Shown in pieces: positions 1-12,200 of a stretch of 64,000 bases of DNA. The translations under genes and the position numbers were made by a program. Positions within the stretch are counted from its first letter, which is position 1. Each line of letters begins with the position of its first letter. Under the pieces are notes generated by a model. The model did no database searches. It was not told where the DNA came from and saw only the letters and a list, made by a program, of their open reading frames with translations. Source of the DNA: Umbilicaria muhlenbergii (lineage: Eukaryota > Ascomycota > Lecanoromycetes > Umbilicariales > Umbilicariaceae); NCBI GenBank assembly GCA_000611775.1, contig KK106982.1:868001-932000 (forward strand), in the 5' to 3' direction.

Positions 1-265
1 TAACCCCCAGAATGAGTTGTTGAATTATGGAAGCATCAGGTCTGACCCAGCTTGCCGATTTGCGTGACAATGATGTATAAGAAAGATAGAGGAACTTTAT
101 TACATGCTCCGTGAACGCTGTCATCTCGCACTTTTCGATCAATGGTGTTGAGATCGAATAGTGGGCTGAACTAGGAAGATCAATTGCGGGTCCGTCCTAA
201 GGCAACTAGTAATGATGTTAAGCGTCGTTTCAGAATTCCAGTCGAGTAAGAGCACGAAGAGTTCT

Positions 266-2383
266 TTAGATGGCACCCTTCGAGGGGGAGGTCTCCGTGG
301 CTTTTTTTGATGGCGTAACAGCGGTAGCCGCTGTGCACACTGCGCCGTCGTCGCTGGAATCTGGCGTTAGACTACGGCTTGCTTGGTCTGCACTCGTTTC
401 TTTAGGATCAGTGGCACCGCTGGGGCTACCGCTCGGACTCTCGATTGTAAGGCGAGGAGCATGACGAGCACGAACCGATGGCGCGTTTTCAAGCTTGACT
501 CTGGCCCCGGTCAGAGCGGAGGTAGCCTGATTTGGGTTGCTCAACGGCGGTGCATAGGTTGCATAACTTTATTTGGAGTCAGCGTGATGCGAAAACAGGA
601 TCTTGAACACTGATCCTCACATTGGTGATATGGGGGACCGGTTGAGCCAAATTCCATTTGTTCCCTGGATCCGGGCCTGCAGTGGGGTGCTCCCAGGAGG
701 CGAAGGGTGATGGTAAGGAGACAACGGGCCGAACGCTGCTTGATTATATTCGTCGGTCTTGTATTGCCGACGCTCAGTCGTGCTGGCTTTGAACTGCTTT
801 TGAAGGTCCGTGTCCGCAAAGCGAATCTGAATGCTAGCCCCATCTTTTCCAATGGGTTTTCCATGGAACTTCTCAATGATCTCCTCGCAGATCTCGTGTG
901 ATTCGAACCTGCATCAGTCAGTTGATGCATGGATATCGTGAGAAAGACAAATGCAAAGCTAACCGAGCAAACCCTACGCCACGGCTGATACCATTGTCAT
1001 CACGCATTATCTTCTTGGAGAGAATTTGATAGCCCGAGAAGATTGCTGCCAGCATCTACAACACCGTTAGTGCCCAAGAAATGATCCTTGGAGACATGTA
1101 ACTAACTGCCTCATTCATGTCTTTGGGAAGGTTAGACACGTAGAGGTTGGTGTTCTGCGGGTCACTCAAGGTCTTCAATTTGGAATTGTGAGATTCCTAT
1201 AACTATTGTTAGTCAAAAGATTTGGATAAATATCAGTCGTGATAAGCTTGAACCTACTCTAGCCCACTTTGCTTCGTATCCACGGTGGAAAAAGCCACGG
1301 ATGCAATTCTCGCCATGGATGTAGTTGTAGTAATTGATGAACCCGAAGCTACAAGTTCCGTTAGCACGTGCTTTGCAAATCAATGGGAGCAGCAAGCACT
1401 TGCCCTTTACACATCCCCCCTGCCGGCAAGTCCAGGATCGCTTTGCAGCTGATAATCTCGCCAAAACGTGCGCCATACGCATGGAGCATTTCATCGGTGG
1501 TGTTAGGGTGAAGGCCACGGATATATACGTTAGTGACGGCCAAACCATTGCGCAAGCTCTTTTCAAGGGTTCCACGTCCACCACCAGGACTGAACGGGGC
1601 AGGAATAGCCACGGGGATGGCAGGGTCCTTCAAAGTGATGGCATCAAGGTCTGCATATACGTGCTGGCCGTTCGGGGCGACAAGAATCTGGGACGGAACG
1701 TATACTTGAGTTAGCTGCTGTGGAGAAGGCGTACTCCAAGCAGTTGGAGAATGATCCGCGACAGCAACGCCCGCAAGGTATTCACGACCGCGTTGGGGTC
1801 CGAAGAAGGGTGTGCCAGGACCAGTCTCTTCGGTGGAGGACCAAGAGTTGCGGCGAGCTACTGCAAGGTCTGGTACTTCCTCTGGTTTGGGTCGGGAAGA
1901 AAGCCAGGTGGGAGGCTGCGGCGTGTTGGGCACAATCTGTATACCAGGTTGAAATCCGCTGTATGGACCTTGCTGCAAGAATTGCGTTTGGCTGGGAGCT
2001 ATTTTGTAGCTTGTCGAGCCCTGTTGATAAACGCCCTGTTGCGTCTGTATGCTGGACACTAGAACGCGACCATCCGGGAGATAGTATAGTTGGCTATTAG
2101 CATGAGATGCCGGCATAGTGGTCGCTGCGTTTGACTTTGCGGACCCAATGGAGTTCATGCCCTGAACATTGATGGAACCAAAGGCACCTGCGAGGCTGTC
2201 CATTGACTCGCTGACGGATTCCGGGTATCCAGTCGCCGAGGCTTGCGAGTAGAGCTGGCCCTGAGTATTGTACTGGATTTGGTGACCGTAGGGAATTGCA
2301 TGGCCATAGGCAGTACTAGCCAGAGGATGGACTGCAGTGTTGATAGCATGTATGACAGAGCGTTGATCATTGTGACCTTGCAT
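266..2383 (-). CDS. Two-RRM RNA-binding protein (MSSP/RBMS-like), six exons
   Basis: Predicted single-stranded RNA-binding protein of about 604 aa. Exons read on the minus strand are 2383-1404, 1348-1258, 1196-1107, 1055-964, 908-621 and 539-266; they sum to exactly 605 codons. RRM1 begins near residue 284 (NVYIRGLHPNTTDEML) and its RNP1 is GMCKGFGFINY. RRM2 begins near residue 373 (TNLYVSNLPKDMNE) and its RNP1 is SRGVGFARF, followed by the family-typical ESHEICEEIIEKFHGKPIG. The N-terminal 280 residues are Gln/Ser/Pro-rich and low in complexity; the tail is Ser/Thr/Pro-rich. Intron 1349-1403 starts with GC rather than GT. The chosen start is the ATG at 2383; an in-frame ATG at 2434 would add 17 residues, and a further upstream exon cannot be excluded. 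The family is clear; RNA targets and role are unknown. Confidence 0.88.
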
Positions 2384-3295
2384 TTTTGCTGTTATTACCG
2401 AGCTGTTCACAAAGGGGTCAGCATTGCATCTCACATTGTCGAAGATCGCAGAGCTGATCGATACAAACTGAAATGTTGGTGAGATGATGGGATAATGTCA
2501 AAGAAAGACAGTAGCTGAGCACACGGCTCTGACGACGGAGGTGTGACACAAAGAAAGATAGAGAAGCTAGGTGGGTATAGATCCCATCTGACGTCAACGT
2601 GTGATGTGCTTGAGGTGTCGTAACGCAGTTCATCACCAACACTCGCACAGATCATGCCATTCACGTACCTGGATGTCGAATGCCTCGGAGAAATAGATCG
2701 TCGGAGATGAGCTTCTTCCTCCAAAGGCTACAGTATATAGAGGTCAGAGAAATCGGAAGAGAGATCATGGATGCGGAGCACTCACTAAGGAATCCAAGAG
2801 CTAATGTTGACGTAGCTCCGTTAACAGCAGACGATACAGAAATTTGGACAAGTACTGTGATAGCAGGTGTCAGAGGAGGATAATATGAGTAGCGAATATC
2901 GAGCAGTGAGGATCGTACTGGAGGTGGCTGGTGGTCACAATGACCCTCTAACGCGTAGCAAGCTCACTATATATGAGCAGACTATCAAGGTGGATGGAGA
3001 ATGAACGCTGATGAGCAATCGCCAGTATGTGATGGAAGTGCAATAAGCTGTTGCGAATGAGGCGTGAAGAAGCTGGGTGTGTCGAGGATGAAGTTTGGTT
3101 GTGGGAGCAAGGAGATTGAGAAATAAATATTGGATCCGCGCCAATTTTAGGGTATCAACAATTCGAGGATCGGGAAGGCCCCATCAACTTCAAGCATAGT
3201 GTCGACGTCACAACATCCGCGCCCCCGATACTGCCGAGGATGGAAAGAGCAGTTGCTCCAATAGTAGATTCTTGTGAACAAAGTATACAAGGACT
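2384..3295. other. Upstream region of the RRM gene, no gene seen
   Basis: About 0.9 kb upstream of the RRM gene. Only short overlapping reading frames are present, without recognisable protein similarity. It probably holds the promoter and an intron-containing 5' UTR of the RRM gene. Confidence 0.4.
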
Positions 3296-4380
3296 CTATA
3301 ACAATGCCGTCTGAGTGAGGTGGGGGAAGGAGTGTCTTATGGGGTGCTTGCTTTGGAAAGACGCCTGAAAGAATTTTGACGCAAAGAGCACGGCAACCAT
3401 CGTGTTTTGGCAGCGTAGCCTCTTCCAATGATCGATGTTAACATGTCGCAGTATTGGGTGGGCTTTGGACAGACCCGGGTTAGAGCTCACGGTGGGCGTG
3501 ATCTGAGTGATTCCTTGACCAGGATCGCCAGGTGCATTTGACATTTGACGCAGATGATTGGATCCTAATGTTTTCCAGCTGCTCGTTGATATTAGAGCTC
3601 AGCTGCTCTTTGAGCTTGCTACATGCGTACCCCAACGGCTCAACCATGCGCCGACGATTCGACGTCGCAACTACCTTTCGCAGACGTGGAGCAGCCGCCA
3701 GACTCCATACTCAGATTTCTAAACGCATGCATCGGCTTAGCCTCGCTGGAACGGTGCATGGGGAGCTCTTGTGAGCGGAAGAGCGTGCTGGAGTCGTTCG
3801 AAGTTAGCAATTTTGCCGCGACTGGAAAGAGAAAGCACTCGAGATCGTTGCTTCGAGTACCGCTAACAACTATGCCAAAGGCTTTGATCTTTGGAGCTGC
3901 TTGTCATGCAGCGTCTTGTTCCCAAAGCAGCAAATTGCTTTACAGCATCTGCAGGTTGTGGTCCCTTACTACCAGCGCCAGATCTTGGGGACCAGCCGTG
4001 GCCAGGTTGAGGGACTGCATGAAGACATCTCCAGAGACAGAAAGCAAACGTTCTTGCTCTTCAACCCCCGTGGGCCGTTGGCCGATGCTGTTCGGCAGAG
4101 ACATCGAACGCCCGGACAGCAATATCAGAATCCGGCCGAGGACCCCGACATGCCCGACGTGGTGGAAGCCGACGCGACTGCATATTCCCGAGCTTCCAGC
4201 AGATGTGGCTACGTTAGGGTGGTTGGTTTGATGCAGTGAGATTCTCGTGGCGTGTGCTTGATGTTGCCCTGAAGAAGAACGTACGGCAGCCGGCTCGCAT
4301 ATGCGGGGAGGTTGATCGATCCTCGGCGCCTCCAAATCCTTCCCGTGTCCTTCCCGCGGCCTCACTTTGAGCTGCTCCAC
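3296..4380 (-). other. Unresolved coding-like patch
   Basis: Several minus-strand frames look partly protein-like: a 146-codon frame at 4380-3940, a stretch near 3720-3560 containing GYACSKLKEQLSSNINEQLE (heptad-like, possibly coiled coil), and a frame opening at 3544. I could not join them with convincing splice sites, and I recognise no family. A 202-codon plus-strand frame (3623-4231) overlaps them. This could be a real multi-exon minus-strand gene, a decayed one, or chance. No function is proposed. Confidence 0.2.
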
Positions 4381-5880
4381 ATCAGGCTACCTTACCTTAC
4401 TATTTTGTTATGCCAGGTACCAGCACTGTACTGCTACAGGGGACAAGAATTTCATGTTCGTTGGAGTCCTGTATGGAATTAATTCATTTGCGTGAAACCA
4501 TATTTCAGATGCGAGTCCATGCCCCTAGTCGAATCTGACCTCAGGTTGCCTATCGAGGCATTTTTGTGATGTGTCTTATTTTCTACGGAGTAGTCGCATG
4601 GTGGCCGTAGTTCCTTTAGAGTCTCGATCCGAAGCAAACTCCCAGTCCCACGGAATCCCAAACTTACCCAGACAAGCCGGCCCCAGGAATTGATGGTGTT
4701 ATTATTTACGGTCTTGCCGCCGTGCCAAATCGGGCAATAAACGAGTGTCCAATAATTCACTTCTGTTCAGATATTATCGATGATGTTCTATCTAGCAGTG
4801 TCGTACATCCTTCAAGGCAGACTTGCGATACCACGGCTGCGGAATGACAGCGCCTCCTTGTGATGAGCGTCTCTGGCGTGCAGTCACTGCTGCGGCCCGC
4901 TCACTGCCGCTTCCGATCGACTCCAGAATGACTACCTAGGTACCGAGCCACCTGCCTTATGCTTGTATGCGTGCTTGCCAACCGCGGCTTGTTCTCAACC
5001 CCAGACGCCCACAAACAAACCCCCCCTGAGGAATTATATCCAGACCGCAGCATGATTAATGCCATCAAACTTCGTTCGCCTGAAGTCGACTTCCCCCTTG
5101 GTTCAGTCGACGGCTGGCTCTCAGGTCTCCATATACTGCGATGCATAGGTGTGTGGGAAGAGAAGAGGCGATTGAGTCTTCACACCCCGACGAAATCCGT
5201 TCCATAATCCGCAAATACTAGCCCTGTTCCGGATATTTGTGACATGTGCAATGGTCTCGTGCTGACAGTTCTGGTACTTCTGAGAGCAGGCATAATTGGA
5301 AGCAGGCTATATGCCACGTTGACACAATTTGCCAAATTCAATTTTCTGCCAGAGTCAGGTCGCGGACTCAATCAGCTTCATCTCCGACGTCTTCATAAGG
5401 TACAACCGTACAAGGAGGAGAAAAGTGGTGTGGGTGAACTGCGAGCAGGGGTTCAGGTGCGGTATCCAGGTATCACCAGAGGTTTGTGCAGACTCCTCTA
5501 TTCAAGTGCGTGTGGCTTCTCGATCTACTCTGCATGAACATGCAAAGCTCTGAAATGTCCCCACGAACACTGAATCAGAATGGCAAGCAGTGCATTTATA
5601 GGCTGGCGTTTAGCGCGGTAAGCATGTGGGATTTCATGGTAAGGGTGCATGAGTCACTTGGACAAGCAAGGGCCATCAATCGATCCCACGCCAGACAAGC
5701 ATGTGCAAAGTATATTCTGATCTATGCCATCTCGAACCGAGGGAAAACGCCGATCCATTCTGGTCACCATCAACGGTGGTCTACACAAAAAAAGCCACAG
5801 GGAGCCAAGCTATGCATTTCCTTCTTCTTTTATATCCCTCATTCTCTGCCTTGGAGCACAGTTCCGTCACTGGAAAGCAC
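4381..5880. other. Gene-free 1.5 kb
   Basis: Downstream of the P450 reductase stop codon. Only short frames without recognisable similarity; no repeats or RNA genes seen. It includes the reductase 3' UTR. Confidence 0.4.
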
Positions 5881-8033
5881 TTACGACCACACATCCTCCT
5901 GGTATTGGTTGCTACTCCTCATGTTCTTAACGATCTCTTCCGCCTTCTCGATCGGCAGACCCCGCTGCTCGGCAATGATCTGGCCTAACATTACGCTGAC
6001 CTCTCTCGCCATGTTGGACGCATCTCCGCACACGTAGAAATTGGCTTTCTGGTTCTGCAGCAGGTCGTTGACTTCCTTGGCGTGTTCACACAGGCGTTGC
6101 TGCACGTACACTTTCTGGGCTTGTTCGCGCGAGAAGGCGGTGATGAGTTGAAAGTTGGAGCCAAGGGCCTGCGCGTAGGTCTGAAGGTGGGTAGGTCAGT
6201 GAACCTATGTCTTTGCAGTCGTCCGGAGCTGGAAGTACTTACGTCCCATTCGTCTTTGTAGAGGAAATCTTCACTCGATCTCCTGCACCCGTAGAACAGA
6301 ATCGTCTTTCCCACTTTCTCTCCTGCCTTTGCTTGCGCGGCTCTTTCCTGAACGAAACCTCGGAAAGGCGCCACACCGGAACCGGGGCCGACCATGATGA
6401 TGGGCTTTGAAGGATCTGAGGGGAGTTTAAAGTTCGAGTGGCGTACATGGACTGGCACGTGGATGCCATCGTACTTGTTGCGTGGGCCGGTGATGTTATA
6501 TGTGAGGCCATGAGGGTCTGGGTGGGGATCCCCATGCTGCTTCTGTTTTAACGCAAGAAGGTAGTTGGTGGTGACTCCTTTGACAATATGCTCCGCGCCA
6601 GCGATGCGGACTTCCTCTACGACGGCTGTGATGGAGATTTTGTCCTTCTGCACAAGCGATGACGAGGAGATGGAGTAATAACGGGGTTGGATCTTATGAA
6701 TGCCCTCGATCATGATTGAGAAAGGGACGTTTGACCAAGCAGTTGATTTGTTGACACTTTCCAGTACCTGGGCGATGTTGAGATATTGACTGGAAACATT
6801 TTCTTGGAAATAGTCTTTGTCGGTGCCTAACTTGGTCATCTCCGCCTTTGAGGCCTCGTCCGGAGCAAAGCCGGCTAAAGAAGACACAAATTGGCGCGAC
6901 ACCGGACCGCAGATTTCCATATGGTAACGCACTGCGGCATCATATGTGGTAGGAGTTGGGAATGGAACTCTGGCAGTTGGGTCAAGGGCCTTGACGCTGA
7001 TGACCCTGTCGCGCTTCTCCGACAGACCAAGAATATTGAGGAATCGATCTACTTCCTTGCCAGCGTTCGTGGGCCAGACAGCCACGTGATCGCCCGTCTG
7101 GTAAGACAGATTCGAGCCACTGATGTCGATTTCCATGTGCAAACAGTTGCGGTCCTTCACAGTGAAGACTTCTCTCGACTCTGCTATAGGCGCTATGTAC
7201 GGATTGTGTGCGTTGTAAGGTCCTTTGGAATTTCCCTCCAGGTGGTTCTTATTGGGCTCTCCCAGGTATACTTCATTCGACTCGGGGCTCATGTCTTCGC
7301 GTTCGGTCACGCCAAAAATCGGTTCATAAACGGCCTCCCGCTCTTCGAGGCCAACTTTCTCGGCCAATTCAGCCCACATGGGCTCTTTCCAGGCAAGGAA
7401 ATCTTCTTCCATAGTGCCTGCACCATCGTCTCCTTCGCCCGCTTCCCCAATTCGAACAGCTCCAAGTTTGATCAGTGCGGTATTGACCCGGCGAACCATG
7501 GAGTTGTAATGTTCGTATGTATTGTTTCCCAAGCCAAAGGCGACGAACTTCAGATTTGACAGAGGTTTATCCTCCTCCCCGCCACCACCACTGAAAGAGA
7601 CGCTGTCACCAGTTATGAATTCGTAGAACTCTACTGCGTTGTCGGTCGGCTCCCCCTCACCATATGTAGCTAGAACAAACATCGCCACCTTATCGTCTGG
7701 AAATGTATCAAGGTTTTCATAATCGTAATCCTCCAAATCGGCAACCATGGTCTTTAATCCGAACCTTGAAGATCCTTCCTTGGCAAGTCTGGAGGCGTAG
7801 TCCTCTGCCGTACCTGTCTGCGATCCGTAGAACACTACACAGTTCTTTCCTGTTTCATCCATCTTTTCGAGGACGTTCCTCGTCTTCGCGGCTTTTGCCC
7901 CATTTGCTGCAGAGTATGTCCCGGCATAAGGGTCTTTCGGTATGCCCCAGTACGTTCCTTTGGTGAAGTAGGCCAAAGTACCAGCGAGAAGAACGGCAAG
8001 CACGATCAGGTCAAGAGTGTCGAGTTGCGCCAT
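5881..8033 (-). CDS. cprA: NADPH-cytochrome P450 reductase
   Basis: ER-membrane flavoprotein that passes electrons from NADPH through FAD and FMN to microsomal P450s. Two exons, 8033-6243 and 6180-5881, are joined over a 62-nt GTAAGT...CAG intron and give 696 aa, the usual fungal length. An N-terminal anchor lies at about residues 8-23 (DLIVLAVLLAGTLAYF). The FMN-binding loop GSQTGTAED is at 70-78. Further motifs are the FAD segment QPRYYSISSSS, the NADPH-binding GPGSGVAPFRGF, and the C-terminal EDVWS whose Trp stacks on FAD in this family. The start MAQLDTLDL matches the conserved Pezizomycotina N-terminus. It would serve the P450 at 28.7-30.8 kb as well as sterol P450s elsewhere. All key residues are present. 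Confidence 0.97.
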
Positions 8034-9240
8034 GGTCCAGACTAGGATTACGATTAGCCCATGTCAGCCGCCCCAAAACTCGTATATTGCGACTCGAACC
8101 TTTTGGAGGGTTCTGATGTACTTTTAGCACTTGGGACCAATTCCAGACTCGTCGTCTTACCTTGAAGAACTCGCAGAGGCACTGTACTCGGGCGCCAAGA
8201 ATCCGGTATGTTTCCGTTGCTGCTTCAGCCACTGAACAGATCGCACTGAAGAGAGGGGCAGGATCAAAGAGGACACTTGACGGTAAAGTGAAGAAGAGGC
8301 TGTTAAATAATGTGGAAGACTATGATACTAAATGAATCCAGGTGGAAAGGTCGAAGTGTCACCATCTTCGGATAGTCTATCAAGTACTAAGCTGATTATT
8401 TCCGTTCCGCACCTCTCTTCCAACTTCCTTACGAAGCGAGTCATGTCGGGTTGAGTGGAGAAGGGCCCTCGCCGATTTTCTTCCACACTCGTGCTTCGAT
8501 CACGTGGCCTACCAGTTTCTGCGATAAGTCGATCCGGGTAACTGGACGAGCACTGCGACTTTGTGCGACTACGCCATATGGGTCTTTTGGGGTCTCTGGC
8601 TTGATACGGCATTCCTGGCTGCCTGGGTGGCATTTTATGCTTATCGATAGGAGAACGTTTCGCGAATGGGACTTACTCCGATAGAGCAGACACCACAGGC
8701 TGAGGCTCGACAGGCAGCTCACCATCTGCAGACCCTTCTAGTCCGAAGATTCTGGAACGTACTACTACTACCCCCTTGGCCGGTACATTACCATGATGAT
8801 GACGGCGAGTCGATTTCACTGTAGTCGAACATCCTATGTCTGTTGGAGTAATAGATTGCCTGTCAGGCCACTGGCGTCCAATGCTGTACAAGTAGCGGAA
8901 ACACTAGCGAGAGCCAAGACCGCTCCATTACGAGTAGGGTGGCGGGTGACTGGCAAGGAGGCCCGCCATCTCATTGGCCCACGAGGTGCGGCCTACTGTA
9001 AGGTACAGAGGGGAGTGCTCTGCTCAGGGACCAGCGTCTACCAAGTCGCTGCCCACAGCTGTCGTCCGCCTTGTGTCTTATGCCTCCTAGAACGGCGCAG
9101 AAAGACGGTCTACCATCGTCGGTAGACTTGTGACCAACGCATCGAAGATGCAGTATGGGTGAGTGTGTTATGGAGGGGCCTCACAATTGTTCCCATTCCC
9201 AGTCATATGCCTTAAGCTCAGGACCATAAAGAGCTTCTTA
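8034..9240. other. Divergent intergenic region, reductase / Tao3
   Basis: About 1.2 kb between two divergently transcribed genes, so it should hold both promoters and 5' leaders. No convincing gene. A sequence resembling a tRNA B box near 8090-8100 has no matching tRNA fold around it. Confidence 0.45.
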
Positions 9241-12200
9241 ATGCAGTGCAAATGCTCTGGTATCTTATGTATAGTCTGATTCGAACAAACGCTGACGCTG
9301 GTGTTTACCACAGCCGGAGTACAGCCTGGCAAAGGACGAATTTTCGCTCAAACAACTGCCCTTGACCAACCATCTTTCTCTACATCATCGCCCCAGTCTG
9401 ACTCGCCGAGCTCCGGAACAACTCATGTTAATACGCATCCACGAGAACTAATCGTCACAAGGGGTCGGGTCCCAGTGGCTGCAAATGCAGCCAGCTCAAC
9501 CTTCCAAGCACAGCAAGGGGTGCTGGCGTCGTCAGCACGGTCACAGTCAACTACGACGGGCAGCATCACTAGACCTTCGGCAGGTATGAATGGGGCGTTG
9601 GAGCGTCGACCGTCAGTTACATATGGGCATTATCGTCAGACATCGAACCTCACTGGGATCCCTCAGCATTCTCGCAATGCCAGCTTTGTCACATCTCCTG
9701 CCTCCAGCCCTCTCAGTCCAAAGACGATTGGCTCCGTGACCACCAGTACTGGATCAGGACACGAGACACCAAGTCTGACAATGTCACATATCGATACCTC
9801 GGATCGTCGTCCGAGTGATTCGCCAGCAAGCGCTACGAGTGCTTCATTACATTCTTATATTTCTACCGCAACCTTAATCGGGGATCCGGAATTCGTTGAG
9901 ACGAATAATGCGACCCTCACCCAGAGAAACGTGGATCGCACGCACAGCGTTAAGGCACGCAGGGAGCATAGTCATCATCGAGGGCACTCGAAGCATCACC
10001 ACCCGCAGGAGTTGAAGACCGTGGGCGAGTTCGCATTGCACCACCTTTTCAATTCGGTAGGCTCGTACGAAGACTTTGGAAATCTAGACTGACCTGAGCA
10101 CCAGTTTGTTGGCCAAGCAGACCATAAAATCAATCAATGCGTGAAAGCCGTGCTAATCTCACATTCACACGTGGGAGATGTGTGCGGACCTGGTGTTGAT
10201 GCTAACTTCGATCAACTGATCTCTGCGCTCGGGCATATAGCTCGTCAGAGACCCAAGCCCCTGATAGACACTATCATGTACTGGCGAAAAGCGAAGAGTG
10301 AGGCTATTGTTACTGCCAAGATGGAGCTGAATCACGTAAGTTATCCAAGGTTCTGACCGGGTCAATGCTGATGCACGTCAGAGCCGGTCCTCCGACTCGG
10401 CAAACCGTGCGCTTTCGAGGCGTAACACTGAGCCCTTGCACATCCTATACTCAGATTCCGGCCCTCTGACTTCGAGTATCGACGAGACTGGCTATCATAC
10501 TATAGACCCGCTCCAAGAGGCAGTATCTCAAGCCGAACGGCGATCGCTCGTCTCAATATACCTGCTGTGCCGAGTACTGACCGAGATTTGGAGCCAAAGC
10601 GACATGGCATCCATTACCCCAGCAATGGCGGACCGTCTAGAGGAAATCATCTTCGGTCGCCTGAAAGACGCCGATCCGGATCAGCTGGCATCGTCACCCT
10701 TTCTCTTTGCAAACTGGAACATCTACTGTCAGTTGCTAGGCGTCATGAGTGATATTAACTTCCAGGGGGTTTCGCAGCGGTTCATTTCGGACTTGAGGAG
10801 CTCCCAGAAGGAAGTCAGCGTCAAGGGGGCCGTGACCAGAGAGGCTGAGGGTAAAGTCGAATTGGTGATCCTAGCCATGCGCCATCTACTTGTCAAAACA
10901 GACTCCGAAACCGCCTGGAAAGAGTCTTGTGACTTCCTCTGCTTACTTGCAAATTTCTTTACCAACGTCCATGGGCAACGAGTCAAACATGCTTATTGTC
11001 AGGTCCTTGAGAAGCTGACGCTTCCAGTTGCTGCCGCATACACTGCTTCGCTTAGTACTCTCAAGTGGAAGGACTTTCTCGGCGCTGTAAACCACAAGCT
11101 TACGCAAATGATAATCAAGCCTCGGCACTGGCTAGAAGCGTTTCCGTTATATGCGGTCCTTCTTTGCACTTCTCCCACGGACGTCTTTCTTTCACAATGG
11201 CTGTCTGTGGTTACATCCCTTCAAGGCAAGTTGAAAGATAGGATAACAAGAGGTCCTGCTTTACAAGCTATATGCCGTCTGGTATGGGCATATGTCAATC
11301 GCACCGTCGAGCCTATTGGCAGCGTTATAAAGAAACTTGAGGATGTGACTAAAATCGTGTTGCCATCGGGCAAGAAGACGTACCTCACGACCGAGGCCGC
11401 TTTCGCAGAACCGATTGTTGAACTTATTCGCATTATCGGGTCCTCTTATCAGGACTTCTGCATCAGAAGTATCATATTTCCTTTGATCAATTCCGAGGTA
11501 GTTAGTTCAGTTCGGGACATCAAAGTTGAGCAGCTTGAACCTGAAAAAGTCGTTATTGGCATTCGCGGGTTCCTGGCGATCATGACGGACCTGGAACAAG
11601 GCGAGTATGATCGCCCTCCATTTCCCCTCTTTGGTAACGGCGTAAGCTCCGAGAAGCTTCCAACGTCCCCTCAATCTCCAAGTTCGGCGCCAACGGGACA
11701 GATTGGAAACACCAGAGAGGGACAAGTCTTGCGCCCTGTAACGGCATCGAATCTGGATGACGGAGCAAGAGAGTACTATTCTCGGTTTTGCGAGATCCTT
11801 GGGAGAATAACCCTGTTATGTGACAACACCTTCGGTGGACAAGCCGTTCTGGACGAGAAATTCAGCGGACAGACCCCTAAGACTCCTATCGCAGAGACAT
11901 TCAGCTTCAGTCGAAAGGAAGAGCACGCGCAAGGGCCAGACCACAAGCAAGCATATTACGAACTATTACATGTTGCGATTCAAGCCTTACCTCGTTGTCT
12001 GTCGGTCCACATCCCGCTCAATTCTCTTATCAACTTGCTCTGCACCGGCACAGCTCACGTCCAGCGCAACATTGCAGCGTCTTCAATAAACTCTCTGAAA
12101 TCCATAGCGAGGCAATCTCATGCTCAGGCGGTCACTATCGGATTTGCAAGATTCATTTTTGAGTTCGACATGCGCTACTCCACCATGTCCGATGAAGGCA

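Noticed and set aside
3623-4231. 202-codon plus-strand frame
   Set aside because: Composition is not protein-like overall, no motif is recognisable, and competing frames on the other strand are equally open.
8070-8150. Possible tRNA, B-box-like GGTTCGAGTC on the minus strand
   Set aside because: No matching A box, acceptor stem or anticodon arm can be drawn around it.
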